Assembly (NCBI GenBank): GCA_006384855.1
Contig: VCJN01000149.1
Span: 26,582 to 90,581, forward strand
Direction: 5' to 3'
Source of the DNA: Tetraselmis striata
Taxonomy: Eukaryota > Chlorophyta > Chlorodendrophyceae > Chlorodendrales > Chlorodendraceae
Length of the DNA: 64,000 bases
Below are positions 21,638 through 33,521 of this stretch, piece after piece. Position numbers and translations under genes: made by a program. Within the stretch, counting starts at the first letter, position 1. Each line of letters begins with the position of its first letter. Below the pieces are notes generated by a model that made no database searches, was not told the DNA's origin, and saw only the letters and a list, made by a program, of their open reading frames with translations.

Positions 21638-22782
21638 ATGCCTGCGGCGCAAGCATGTACAGTACGCACAGCTAACTTTGCGCGACACGCAAGCCGATGC
21701 GTAGCGCAGCTGCCGCTAGCAACCACACGTCCAGGGCTCGTCGACCCCTCTGTGGCAGAGCATGGAGCTTGCCAAGGCCCGAGATGCCTGCACTTGCCGC
21801 GGATGTTGTATAAATTCCCCCCCCCCCCCCCCCCCCCCCCCCCCCGCATGGGTTTCCTCGGGCCGCCACCTGTAGGTCAAAGTAACGCTGGGCAGGCATT
21901 GCACGTCAGAGACTGCTTCCTGACGGCAGCGCAGCGCTGGACCGCATGCTCGGCGGCGCGCGCCCTCACTGGGCGATGCGACACCCAAACAGTGTGAATG
22001 TGTTCCCCGAGCCAAGGAGAAGGGAGGGGCAGTCGTACACTTGCTGTTACACAGATTGATGCGCTGCCAAGCGCACTACACCGCCACCAGCAGCATAGCG
22101 GCACATCACGCCATCTTTACTCAAGATATCCGGGCGCCTATTCTTTCTGTTTGTAGCATGGGGCTGGTGCTCGGCCGCCGGGCTCAGGCTTGCTCCTTTG
22201 TGCCCTCTTTGTCCTCCGTCGCCTGCGCCTCCGGCGTCGCCTCGCTGGCGGTTGGCGGGTTGATTGTCATGGGCAGCTCCACGCTCGTCGGCATCTGCTT
22301 CCCCCCCGCCTGCGCAGGCTCCGAGGGGATGGCCTGGCGGGCGGCAGCGGGGGTTGCCCCGTTAAGACACCTTGTCCCAAAACGTCACCCTGGATTAGGG
22401 TTTAGGTTTACTCTTGCGAGTGTACCACATGTGCCCTGTCCATACTGTGTATTCTCCCTGAACCCTAAGCCCTAAAACCGTAAAATCAATAACTTGCGTG
22501 AACCTTACTTGACCCTAATTACGGACCCTAACTTATCAAGACGGTGCTCCAGTTTGCATCATGCAAAACTTCGGGTTTAGGGTTTGCGCGAACGACATGC
22601 AAAACCGTGCAAATTGTCGTCAGACCCGGAGGTGGTTGCGGGGCGCTGCCGACACACAAGTGTTTCCTACGAATACAAATTTGATGACGCCCTGCAACTC
22701 TATCCATCGTGCCGGATGTATTCGCTCCTAATTTTCGTCCTCAATTTTGATTTAATGACATACCGCATCATGTGCTAATATA
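21638..22782. other. Intergenic with poly-C run and telomere-like repeats
   Basis: A C27-type run lies at 21819-21845. A 144-codon frame at 22041-22475 has no recognisable domain and runs into the telomere-like repeats, so I do not call it a gene. Confidence 0.4.
22391..22590. repeat. Degenerate interstitial telomere-like repeats (TTTAGGG type)
   Basis: GATTAGGGTTTAGGTTTA near 22392, AACCCTAAGCCCTAAAACC near 22461, ACCCTAATTACGGACCCTAA near 22513, and GGGTTTAGGGTTTG near 22573. Both strands are represented. This matches plant-type telomere repeats in decayed form. Confidence 0.65.
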
Positions 22783-23889
22783 CTAGATACGCGGCGTGTA
22801 CGAGGAAAGCGCGATGTATCGGCGATCCAGGAACGCCATGTGTGCGGGTGTGCTGCGTCCGCGGGGGAAGGGGATGAACACGGCTTCCCCAGCAGGCCGG
22901 GGGGCAAGAAGAGGCGTCACCTTGTTCTCCAGCTTGTTGATGCTCGTGCCCGTGACCACCAGATCTGGGAAGTTGCCGCCGGCGCTGCCGCCGCTCGCCG
23001 TCTCGCTGTCGCCTCCGCGGGCTGACAGCAAGCTCTGCGCGCCGCACCACATGTCAGGCAGCATCAGTTCGGTCGCACGACAGCAGCTGCTTGCCATCAA
23101 CGCAACAGAGCACCGAGATCAAATCTTCTGTCTTCTTCATGGTTATTACCATTGTTATCATCCAACAGCTTGCTTAACGTTGGTCTTTTTCATGGTTAAT
23201 ATAATTTTACATTCTCATGTTCGATTTCGAACTTGTCGAAATGATCCAACGTTTGCCGAAAATTTCACCGTACGCTTGTCATTGTTCAATTTTGAATGAT
23301 GAGATGATCAATAATTTATAATCGTTATTTAGTATCATTTGGCTATTTGCGGTTGATACTGCCATAACATGTTTGAATGGTTTTTTAAAACACTCGAAAC
23401 AGGCTGGCGCGTGTTTAAATGTCTTATTTCATTCTTGCCAACTACCCTGCGCAAAGAAGGACAGGGAGAGAGAGAGAGGGGGGGGGGGGGGGGGGTGCTC
23501 ACCCCGTGCGCCTTGGGTGAGGGCCACTCTAGCCAGTTGATGCCGCCCATGCCGGACCCGATAGCGCTGGGCAGCGGGCCGAGCGGGGAGGCGGAAGGGG
23601 TGGGGAGGTCCGGCATGCCGCCGCCGCCGAGGCGCGCGCTCATGAGGGCGTCGTTGTTGGGGGTGGGCAGGTCGCCCATGTCCTGCAGCGCGCTGGGCGA
23701 GGGCAGCGGCAGGAGGGTGCCGGCTGCCGTCGCCCACCGGCTCGTGTCCAGGGCTCCGCTCGACAGCAGCGAGCTAGGCAGCCCGCCCTGCAAGCACACA
23801 GCCAATAAGAAGAGCAGCTCAGACACACCGGCTTCCTTTTGGACAGCGTAAAGGTTGTCAGGCTATGTACGCTCGGCACAGTATATACT

Positions 23890-23921
<32 letters not shown>

Positions 23922-25105
23922 CATTATTCTAATTGACACTAGATTTATACCGGTAAATGCATATTTTCTTTCTGTCTATTCTGCTACACATACTGGTAGC
24001 ATTTCTGCAATGGTTTCCCGTAGTCGCGGCGTAGTGAACGTGTAGGAGGGATCACCAACAGCAAAATCGCCACGAGCATGGTACCCGTAATCGATTAATG
24101 GCAACAGTATTGATGCACTTTCGATGTGGCACGATGTCATACAAAGACTGCTACACAGTTTGTCAGGGGGCGCTGCGCGAGTGAACGGATGTGGCTGCGC
24201 ATGTCCGCGCGATGGTGACGTCGATATGTAGTATGATCATTAGATGTTTCCATATCACATGTCAGGTGGCAGCTCCCCTTGAAGCTGAAATACAGAGCCC
24301 GCAATGGATACTTCTAGGTTGGCATTTAATTGGATTCAGGGGTCAGAAAAGTATGACTTGTTTTGCACCATGAAGCTCGAGAGTTTGCACTATATTCATG
24401 GTGCATTCTGATAGATTTCCAAATAGGTGCACCTCTTCCTTGTTAGTGGGGGTACAAAACGCAGTGCCGCACCTGAGCCGCCAGCGTATTTGCCAGGCTC
24501 CTCAAGTCGTGCTGCTTGGCGTTGCTGCTGGACAGCTCGCCGGTGACGATGGGCCTCGCGCTGTTCTCCGGGATCTGCACCGACAGGTTGCGTTTGAAGC
24601 GCGCCGAGGCCTTCAGTGCGCCGCCATCGTCGCCGTCCATCTCCGACTTGGAGCTCTCCGCGTGGGGCTGACCTGCGAAGTTTAGGGGGGGTTTAAGAAT
24701 TTAGCCCCCCAAAACCCTGAAACCCTAAACAAGTGTTGCCAGGGGGGGGGGGGGGGGGGGGAGGACCTCTGGAGCTGGAGGGCGTGAAGCCCATCTCCAG
24801 CTGCCCGCAGGCCAGCATGCTGAGCTGGTGGAACACAGTGTCAAACTCGGCGTCGATGGCCGCGTAGGCTTTCTCGGTGCGCGGCGACAGGCAGGCGCCG
24901 TCCAGCGCGTGCTTGTGGCCAGCCACCGTCCCTGGGATCGCCCTGGGACACGCGGGCACCGTGCGGCTGGGTGAGATGCGCTGCACGGGGCGCATACTGG
25001 GCAGGTACCTGCACCTAAGCTCCGCACATTCCGTGCACCGTTTCTCCGCCGGCATGTTGCATTATGAATGTCCAGTGGTATATGCATACCCAGGAGAGAG
25101 CGCGC

Positions 25106-25138
<33 letters not shown>

Positions 25139-26273
25139 GGGGGAGAGGGAGAGAGAGGGAGAGGATGTATGCAGTACAATACGGATAGTACATGTAGTAA
25201 TATACTACAATATGTATACCAATACTACCGCATGTGCACACGACAGAGGCCGGCGCACCTATAAAATAACCCTCATTATAAGCCGCACATTGGGCTTGCA
25301 TGCAACCTATAAGACCATTGGCTGTAGTTCTGCTATGGTTTTGTCTACATTGGACCTCTGGAAAGCAGAGCAGGTGCGTATTTGCAGCGCTCTTATTACC
25401 GCGTCGGCACCCGTTACACATATGGCACATCATCGCCGGCATGTGTACATGTGAACATATGTGGCCGTGGTATGTCGACATACTGCACAACAGCAGCGCA
25501 ACCAGAGCAACAACCCTAGATGAAAAAATCATGCCAGTACGCAAACACACAAACACATACACACAGATATGCCAATCGCCCCACACAGGAGGCCCCTTAT
25601 GCAGTAGGTGGTGCTGCAGGGAAGGATCACCTCTGGTTTGCTTGCTCGGATGCATGCGAGTTGTTGGCAGCATCATTGCGCATGAGGGACGCCACGTGCA
25701 GCGACGGGCTGGTGGTGGCCGGCAGCGCAGAGTCGCGGGTGGGCTCCTCCTTCATCGCCATGTCGCAAGGCACCGCGACCCTGGGGGGAGCTGCCGCCGC
25801 GGCGCTGGCGGCGGCCGTGGCAGCGGCGACGATGCCGTCCCCGTCCCGCCCGCGGGCTGTGGGAGACGGCTGCGGAGGGCACATGGAGCACATATGTTAG
25901 CAATGCCCCCGGGAGGACGGCACGGACCCGCAATGCTAAGTACCAACAGAGACGACATGCATGCATGTGCACAGCTAAGATATGACATGACACGACATGA
26001 TGTCTTGCGATGTCATATGGTATGGGATGGTATGATCCGGTTTGGTATTGTTCACCATGTTCCGGCTCACCCATGAGAAACCAAGATACTGGGCTCAAAT
26101 TAGGGTTGCATGCCATGCCATGCATAAGAACATCTCCACTCTATTTCCGTCTAGCTTTGACCTCCAGCAGACAGGGCAGGTTCTTATGTGCAGTGTTCAG
26201 CGCCCCGCATCGGCACACTTATTCATATGCCCTCAGACCACCGAAAGCTCCATGTAAGGTTTCTCTCTCTCTC

Positions 26274-26305
<32 letters not shown>

Positions 26306-26929
26306 CTCCATATGTATGGATGGTTGGATGGATGGTTGGATGGATGGATGGATGCGTGGATGTTAACATATGGGCATGGGTATGGGTGCAAGTAACAACT
26401 GCATGGGCTGGCGCGATCACTGCGCACCGGCGTATTCTTGACTGGGCTTGGCGGCATATCGTCGTCGTCATCATCATCGCCCTGCCCGGAAAAGTGCTGG
26501 TTGTACAGCTGCAGTGGAGGCGCGATCGACACATATTCAGGACAAAACACCAGCAATCGACAAAAAGGGGGTAGCAAAAGAGCGGGTGAGTGCGCAGGCA
26601 GGGCGGGGAGTGGCAATGTGGCGCCGCTCACGTCCTCGTTGGTCCGCTTCTCCTGCGGATCCACGCACGCCTGGCTGAACTTGCCAAGCAGGGAGCCCAT
26701 TGGCACGCTCGAGTACTGGAAGAGCTTGGAGTTGGAGTTGAAGATGATGAGCGCGATCTCGCAATCGCACAGCACGCTCAGCTCCATCGCCTTCTTCATC
26801 AGGCCGTTCTTCCGCTTGGTAAACGTGACCTGCGGCGCGGGGTCGTCACGGCTGCCCGGGTTACACACCCGCACGCGCCGTCGCCCCTGCTCCAGGGATG
26901 AATACGCGCGTGCTTATTTATATATATCA

Positions 26930-26973
<44 letters not shown>

Positions 26974-27327
26974 TGCACGGCGCACATTGGACCGCGCGGA
27001 TCTGATAGACTGCTGTGATGGCGCATCGAGCCGGGCGCAGACGGGCATATCTTCCGACTGGTGGCCACGTCGGCGCAGCCGAAAGGGCAGCAGGCCTGGA
27101 TCAACTACGGCTCCAGCAAGGCCAACAGCGAGCTGCCCATCGCGCGCGGATTTTCGGTGCCATCCAACACGGCGGACAGGGGTGTATGCTGCTCGCGCTT
27201 CCCGCGCCTGAGAAGAGCATGAAGAGCGCCTGGGGGGGGGGGGGGGGGGGGGGGGGGGGTGCAGCAGTGCGCACCTGCCGGTTCCGTTCATCCAAGATCC
27301 TCTCGATCTTTATCTTCTTGCGCCCCA
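22783..27327 (-). CDS. MADS-box transcription factor, type II (MEF2-like)
   Basis: Eight exons: 27327-27275, 26829-26632, 26508-26428, 25869-25631, 25008-24767, 24672-24473, 23787-23503 and 23034-22783; all phases close to give 516 residues if one A comes from an upstream exon. Exons 1-2 give a full MADS domain: (M)[36 protein letters not shown] and [20 protein letters not shown], then a MEF2-like [11 protein letters not shown]. It should bind CArG-type DNA as a dimer. The rest is low complexity: an Asp run in exon 3, Ala-rich exon 4, Pro/Ser/Gly-rich exon 7, and a final [11 protein letters not shown] stretch; no clear K-box. The start codon is probably split: exon 1 begins TGGGGCGC after CAG. 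The frame is also open upstream without an intron, so an N-terminal extension is the alternative. Confidence 0.88.
25100..25165. repeat. (GA)n simple repeat
   Basis: GA dinucleotide and G-rich run in a MADS intron; a matching (CT)n run lies at 26263-26302. Confidence 0.9.
25247..25422 (+). mobile_element. MITE-like element copy 1 (MADS intron)
   Basis: Starts near GGCCGGCGCACC, carries CACATTGGGCTTGCATGCAA, TTCTGCTATGGTTTTGTCTA and GGACCTCTGG, and ends ACCGCGTCGGCACCCG. Ends are approximate inverted repeats. Confidence 0.7.
26095..26222 (+). mobile_element. MITE-like element copy 2, diverged (MADS intron)
   Basis: Shares GGGTTGCATGC, TTTCCGTCTAGCTTTGACCT, GACAGGGCAGGTTCTTAT, GCAGTGTTC and GCATCGGCAC with the other copies. 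Confidence 0.6.
26932..26971. repeat. (CA)n simple repeat
   Basis: About 19 CA units in MADS intron 1, at the edge of the duplicated SET segment; the source locus has a shorter CA run at 31313-31332. Confidence 0.9.
26972..27200 (+). pseudogene. Duplicated exon of the SET-domain gene, antisense in MADS intron 1
   Basis: Matches about 31333-31541 on the same strand: flanking intron sequence (GGCGCACATTGG, GACTGCTGTG), then the exon reading [35 protein letters not shown] and [10 protein letters not shown]. The source reads [35 protein letters not shown] and AVPSNPADR. Identity is roughly 85% by eye and the frame is intact. The copy fills about half of MADS intron 1 (26830-27274), antisense to that gene. 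It lacks the rest of the SET gene, so it is a dead fragment unless read antisense. Confidence 0.85.
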
Positions 27328-28211
27328 CTGCACAACACGCAGCGCAACGCGTTACACATATAGAACGTGGCCCCGCCACATGCCAAGCTCTCTGGCCCCC
27401 CTCCATCTGCCCTTCCTTAGCTCCTCCCCCAACAACGCAAGTTAGTGGGAAAGCGCAGCAGGCGCACTTTTCACAGGGAGCGCGGGAGTCCCCTTGGCCG
27501 CAATCTTGACGAACTGGTGGCGCTGAACTCCAAGGAGATCTGGCGCAGATCGGGGGGATGGGAGGAGCATATGCACCGGGTCAGCCTCATGGGTCGGGGC
27601 CAGCAGGGGGGGGGGGGACGGGGGGCAGGCGGAGCCGACCCGTGCTCCTCGTGGTGCGCAGCCAGCCGGCATGCCCATAGGCCAGCCGGCTTCCCCCTAA
27701 AAGGGATAGGGTGTGAGTTTATACCCCCCCCCCCCCCCCCTCCCCCGGACACGTGGGACATGTTTAATCAGAGGCGATCGCTGGCCTACTGCCCTTCATG
27801 CCTTTACCGGAGTGAATCACCACGGGCTCCACCGTTGGAAAAAGACAATAGCCCGGAGTGACATGGCCAAAAGCCCGCCTAACAGCGCGCCACCCGTGCG
27901 GCCTAGCCGGTCCCGGGCACCGCACGAGCCCGGGAGCGCGACCTTCGGGGACAAATCACGGCTCTGACTGCATGCAGCGGCGGCAGCAGTAGCAGCAAGC
28001 GCTCGCGGGCGCGCGCCCTCCGGCTCGCCCGCCAGCTAGCCCCATCGACCGCGCCGCCATCCCCTTGGCGCCATGCGCTGGCGGGCGGGGAGCGGTGGCC
28101 GGAAGCCGGATGCAATGCCATTTTTTTGCGAGCCGCGAGCCCGGAGTTCTGCGGCTAAGTTTGGGAGCGGGATGTGTGGGCGCTGGGATGGCATCGGAAG
28201 TTTTTTATTTG

Positions 28212-28244
<33 letters not shown>

Positions 28245-29744
28245 GGGGAGGGCGGCGGTGCTGTGCGGCGGTGGGGGGAGGGCGGCACATCCGCGCAGCG
28301 GCGGAAACGCACCAGCGGCAGTAACAGGGTCTTCCGGTGTGACCGCAGCGGCCCACGGGTACAGCCTTCTGGTGGCTTGCTGGCTCGCTTGCACTTCAGG
28401 ATAAGGGCTCCGCGGGTGTGGCTGTTGGCGGTGCGCGAGGGCTATGTGCACGCTGCGAGCAGGGACGCCACGGGGAGGGGGGGCTGCCGAAGCAGGGTGA
28501 TCACTCCGAGACGCGATGGCGCGGCCTGCAACGCGCGTGGAAGGTTATTGGCACGTACGCTGAACAAAGTACTGAACTCTACAGATATGCAAAGGCGCCA
28601 CCGCCGCGAATAATCTTGCGGGGTTGCGGGCGGGCAAATTGAAATTATCGGAGAAGGCGGCGAGCGATCACCGCAGAAATCCTGGGCTGAAACGCCTATG
28701 GGTACTCGTACCGCAGAAATCGTCCAGAGGAACCCTGCAGCGCTCTAGACGAAGGCGGTTTTTAACGCTCTGGCGCCAGCTCGCGGGGTGGGCTGATTGC
28801 TCCAGCTCCGGCGCGAACGCGGTGGTGGAACGCAGCTCACGCACAGCCGGGGGGGGATGTCTCGGCGTTTCACGCGCTCTGGCGGTTCCGCTGCGCGTCG
28901 TCTATCCGCCCCGCGCCGGATAGTTTTCCCGCCGCCAAGGGCGTTAGGCGGCTTGTTCGCGGCTGCGCGTGGCACCTACGATGCGTTTTCTCGTCGATCT
29001 TGCTCCGCCCAGCACGCCCAGCCAGGATTCCCGACGGATACAACCAGACCGCACCCAGCAGCTGCAGTAGTTAGCGACCAGTCGAGGATTTGATTATATC
29101 ATTATATTAGCGGATTCCGCCCCCGCCTTATTATTGTTCCCTGTACCGCCGTACTTCAGGACCTGCTGGTACGGGTACAACGTGACAAGGATTATCGCAC
29201 ATCAGCAGGTACCCGTAGTAACCACCAGCAACCCCCAATAACAATCGGACGGCCGAACGACGCACATTGATGCTCCGTCGATTGAACGGTACGCGTGTAC
29301 GGGTTTGTAAGTCAGTCCGATACAATAAGAAACAGGGTGCTCGTATGTAGTCACTATATTTGCATGCTGTAGATTTGTCCTGGTAGTGCGCGTGATTATA
29401 TACTATGCGCTGCTGGTGACGGAGCCAGTACGGCATTGGATGCTGTGGGGTGCTGTGGGGGGAAATCGCGCCTGCACCCGAAGTGGCGTTGGTCACATCG
29501 CAGCCCATCCGACTCGTCGACACGCACCCGAATTCCGCCACGCACTCCCGCGCCCTGCAGAGCTCACGAGCCGCAACAAATTCAGTCTGGGAGCAGTCGC
29601 GGAGGGTGTCCCGTTCTCTGTGGAAGGGGGGGGGCGCCGATGTACCTGCGGGGCACTCCGCGCTCATAGTACTATATAGTCAGAGTTATATACGTGGATA
29701 CAGTTTTTCGCGGTCACGTGCGTGCTGGCAGTCGGAAGCGCGCG
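27328..29744. other. Intergenic between divergent MADS and SET genes
   Basis: 2.4 kb between the 5' ends. Holds a poly-C run at 27723-27740 and a poly-G run at about 28205-28242. The MADS 5' exon that should supply the first base of its ATG must lie here. No other gene structure is convincing. Confidence 0.4.
29672..29679 (+). promoter_or_regulatory. TATA-like box of the SET-domain gene
   Basis: CTATATAG about 70 nt upstream of the ATG at 29745, giving a predicted leader of about 40 nt. Confidence 0.45.
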
Positions 29745-32700
29745 ATGGCGGCGGTGCAACCCCTGCTCGACTGGGCAGCGGCGCTGCCTGGAGGCGCGGT
29801 GAGCGCGAAGATTTGCGCTGGCACAGGGGACGGGGCCGCGCGGACGCTGGTGGCGGCGGAGGACCTACCGGCGGGCGAGGTGATGGTGCAGGTGATGGAG
29901 CCGGCGCCAATCTCCGCAATTTTCACCCCCCAGCCCCCCCCCCCCCCCCCCCCTCTTCCGTCCCCCTGCAATCCGACTCGCTCACGGTCCGAAACTCGCA
30001 TAGCCGCCCGAAGCCATCACCATGTGCAAAGCTATCTCCCGTAATCACCGGAGAGAAGCCGAGAGCGGTGCTATGTAGATTTTAAAAGGGCGAACCGCTG
30101 AGCCCTCCTTCACTTGGGCGGAGTCCAGAGGGGTGGGAAAATGGAGGGGGGCGCCAAGGAATAATATGTATCACGGGTATCTGCCATGTCCTAGCTGGGT
30201 CCCATGTCAGCACTGCTAAGGTGCGGCCAGCATGTCGCTAGAGATGAATCGTTTGCTTCATTCATGTACTGAGAGACCTCTCATGAAGGGGCTACCGCAA
30301 CTCTGCATGCAGGGTCACCTTGTGGCATCGCCCCGCTGTGAGCAAGTGCGTGCGGGCTGATGTGTGCCGTGGGCTGCGTGTACTCGTGGGCAGCTGCCGC
30401 TGGGGAAACTGCTGCATCGAGACTCGGCCGAGGCGGACCCGCTGCTGGGCGAGGCGTTCACCGCGCTGCGGGAGAAGGACGGCGCCAACGAGCTGGCCAG
30501 CCTGTCGCTGTACTTAGCGTGCCTGACGCAGGCGCCACGCGGCGCGCTGGGTGGCCGGTGGGCGGCGTACATCGAGGCACTTCCCGCAGAATGCCCCACG
30601 CCGCTGGGCTGGGGCGAGGCGGAGATCGCGCTGCTGGCCGCCACGCCGCTGCGCGCCGCGCTGCAGCAGCAGGTGGACGTGGCCAACGAGTTGGTGGGCC
30701 TGTGGTGGCCCAAGCTGCTGGCACGAGTGGAGGCAACGGGCGCGCAGCCCGCCGTGAAGGACGCGCTGCGCGGCTGCGGGCGCCCCGCCGTGCTGCACGC
30801 CTACTCCATGGTCGCCTCCCGCGCCTTTGCGGTGCTCTTCCCGGACGGCTCCACCCCGCTGACCCTCATTCCCCTGGTGGACATGCTCGACCACAGCTGC
30901 GCGGTTCAGGTGGAGTACAAGACGTCTCAGAGTGCGGCCAGCGCGGCACCTCCCCTGCCCCCATGCGGCCATGCCCACGCCAAACATGCCCATGCGCTGC
31001 TAAGCTTATCCCACTTGGCGGCAGCCTACTGCCCACACGCGCATCGCGCTGTCAGGCGCTTTGCCACGCCATCATCGACCCCCCCCCCTTCCACACACAC
31101 ACACATGTACACGCAAATGGATCTATATACATATAGATATCATTTGCGTTCGCGGGTACTCTGCGCTGTACTCGTTGTGTATTCTGATAGCCTTCAAGAC
31201 AGATGCAGGTTTCTGTCTCCGCAAGGGAGTGAATATCAATCATATCTAGCCAATCCAAAGAGTGGTTACAATATTTCTTTTGTTTGTATATTTTTCAACA
31301 CATCCCCCCCCACACACACACACACAACACACATTGCTTGGCGCACATTGGCCCTCGTGGATCTGACGGACTGCTGTGTTGGTGCAACGAGCCAGGCGCA
31401 GACGGGGATATCTTCCAGCTGGTGGCCAAGTCTGCGCAGCCAAAAGGGCAGCAGCTCTGGATTAACTACGGCTCCAGCAAGTCCAACAGCGAGCTGCTCA
31501 TCCAGCATGGATTCGCGGTGCCATCCAACCCGGCTGACAGGTGCGCGCGTGGCCTGGCTTGCCACCTTCTCAGCACTGTCCACGCCCTTGACAGAACCGT
31601 TTCCTCGAACGTGCTTGTCAAAGTTGCCTTTGAAGTAGTCTGTAGTCGTTCATCAGGAAGCTCCATCATTTGTTATTTTATGGCAGTTTTTTCAATCAGG
31701 TCAATGTACAAGTCGCCCCTAATTATTATTGATCCGCTGCAGGTTCACGTCCAACCTGCGGATGCGGGCGCCGGACCAGGACGAGCCGGCCACCGACCTG
31801 GACATCCTGCTGCGCAGCGTGGGCCTCAGCCTGGAGCAGCAGCTGAGCGCTGATGACCCTCTGCCCAACTCGCTGCTGCACGTGCTCGCGCTGCTGCACC
31901 TGCCGCCGCAGTGCGCCTACTACCTGGCCGCGCGCATTCTCGAGACGGCCGACGCCGAGCCGAGCGAGATCGGCACCCCGCGTTTCGCGGGTGGTGGTAG
32001 TGGCGGCAGCGTCCTGGCGTCCCCCTTTCGCCGGATCAGTCGCGACGGCGGCTACGACCCCGTGGCTGTGAGTTCCCCGCGCAAGCGCGTCACGCCGATG
32101 AGCGGCACACGGCGGCCCAAAAAGGCCAGCCCGCTGTTTTCGTCAGTCGTCCTGATGCCGTCTTTCGGAGCGAACGACATGCCGCTCCCGCTGGTTCAGC
32201 CCGTCACGGGGACGCTGAACCGGCTGCTCACCCACGAAGTCGGCCGCTGCGAGGCGGTTGCAACGGCGGACGGCGTTCCGGGCGCAGAGGAAGCGCGCGC
32301 GCTCGCGCCCACCGGCTCGACGCGCCCAGCCGAGGCGCTGTCGCTCTATCTGGCGGGGCAGGTCGGCATCCTGCACGGCGCACTGGCTGCGGCGTCCGAG
32401 TGGGCTGAGCGCATGAGCGGGCTCGCCGACTTTGTCGCCTCCGCGCCATCGGGCGCCAGCGGCCCGTCCGATAGCGCCGACACCGGTCTCTGGCACGAAC
32501 TGCACCTGGAGGTGCCCGAGCGCGCGCGCCTCCTGATCTTGTCGGGCCTCGGCACAAACCACTGGCTGCCGCTTCTGGAAGATGGCGACAATGACGACCC
32601 CGCTACAACCAGCGCCGAAGGCAGTGTGTCGATGGTGCCCTCCTCGGTTGCCGATATCTGCTGGAATCGCCTGCTCTCCGCTGCCAGCGTATGCAGCGCC

Positions 32701-33521
32701 GACCTGTCGGAGCTCGAGCACGCGGGTGCCCCGGCGCTGCTCGAGGCGGCAGCTCGGCTAGAGTCGACCACGGCAGGGCCACGCCTGGGAGCGGCAACGG
32801 CGGACAGTGGCAGCAGCTTTGAATCGCAGAGCATGGAGGCCGCCGCGGAGGCGTTTCGCAAAGCGGTTAGCCAGCTGCCGTCTCATCCGGAGCAGGGCCA
32901 GCCGCAGGGCGATGAGCGACAAACGCCTGAAATGCTGCTGCAGACGCTGCTAGAGGACGAATTGGCGCAGGTGGGGCCTTCACGACCTCACGTCTGCATC
33001 TGCATGCTCTGTTGTCTGTATTTTGTACATGATTGATTTCCATACTTCACAGTAGTAGTAGTAGTAGTAGTAGTGGTAGTAACATCATATAGATCTTCAT
33101 GTGTTCAATTTTTCATATAGCGTCATATAATCTACTGATGATTAATACTATTATTGTTTTATTGTATTGCTGGTAGTACTAGTATCATTGGTAATTGGTA
33201 TCACTATGCTGTGGTACTGTATGTATTGTGTTTTGACACTCAATGACTGATTTGTTGATTTGAATTTGGTGGCGTTCTGGGTGATTGCAGGTTGAGCGCT
33301 GGGCGAGGGAGCAGAAAGCCGACCTGGAGAGATTGAGCGACGCGGCAGCGAAGGACCCCAGCCTGGCCGCGCAGCTGGAGGAGGCAACGGAGGACCTGGC
33401 GCAGCTGAGCAACAGCGCAGCTGTCCTCGCGAGCTGGACCTTCCGGCTGGGGCGCATCACGCGCCTGCAGCGCAAGAGCAGCTTCCTCAACTCGCGCAAA
33501 CGGCGCCGCACGGTGGGATGA
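29745..33521 (+). CDS. SET-domain protein methyltransferase, Rubisco-LSMT/SETD3/SETD6-like
   Basis: Five exons, 29745-29891, 30394-30931, 31402-31540, 31743-32970 and 33291-33521, sum to 2283 nt and 760 residues; every junction is GT-AG and closes in phase. RTLVAAEDLPAGEVM at residues 30-48 is the N-terminal SET strand, then SLSLYLACL and GRWAAYIEALP of the insert, LIPLVDMLDHSC (the D..NH-like cofactor site, here DHS) and [20 protein letters not shown] (the catalytic Tyr strand). This split-SET layout is that of plant LSMT-like enzymes and SETD3/SETD6, which methylate Lys or His of non-histone proteins. The region after it should hold the helical substrate-binding lobe, but about 150 residues from 310 are Ser/Pro/Gly-rich insertion. 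The last exon is a charged coiled coil ending SRKRRRTVG, a possible nuclear signal. Family size is about 450-500, so 760 is long. Confidence 0.87.
33051..33075. repeat. (GTA)n simple repeat
   Basis: GTA trinucleotide run in the last intron of the SET gene; another short run is at 33924-33938. Confidence 0.85.

Noticed and set aside
22041..22475. 144-codon plus-strand frame
   Set aside because: No domain, weak composition, and its end runs into telomere-like repeats.
28065..28613. 182-codon frame through a poly-G run
   Set aside because: Its Gly run is a homopolymer artefact and the flanks show no domain.
30364..31638. 424-codon frame suggesting an unspliced SET exon
   Set aside because: Continuing through intron 2 shifts frame against exon 3; splicing at 30931/31402 restores the SET motifs exactly.
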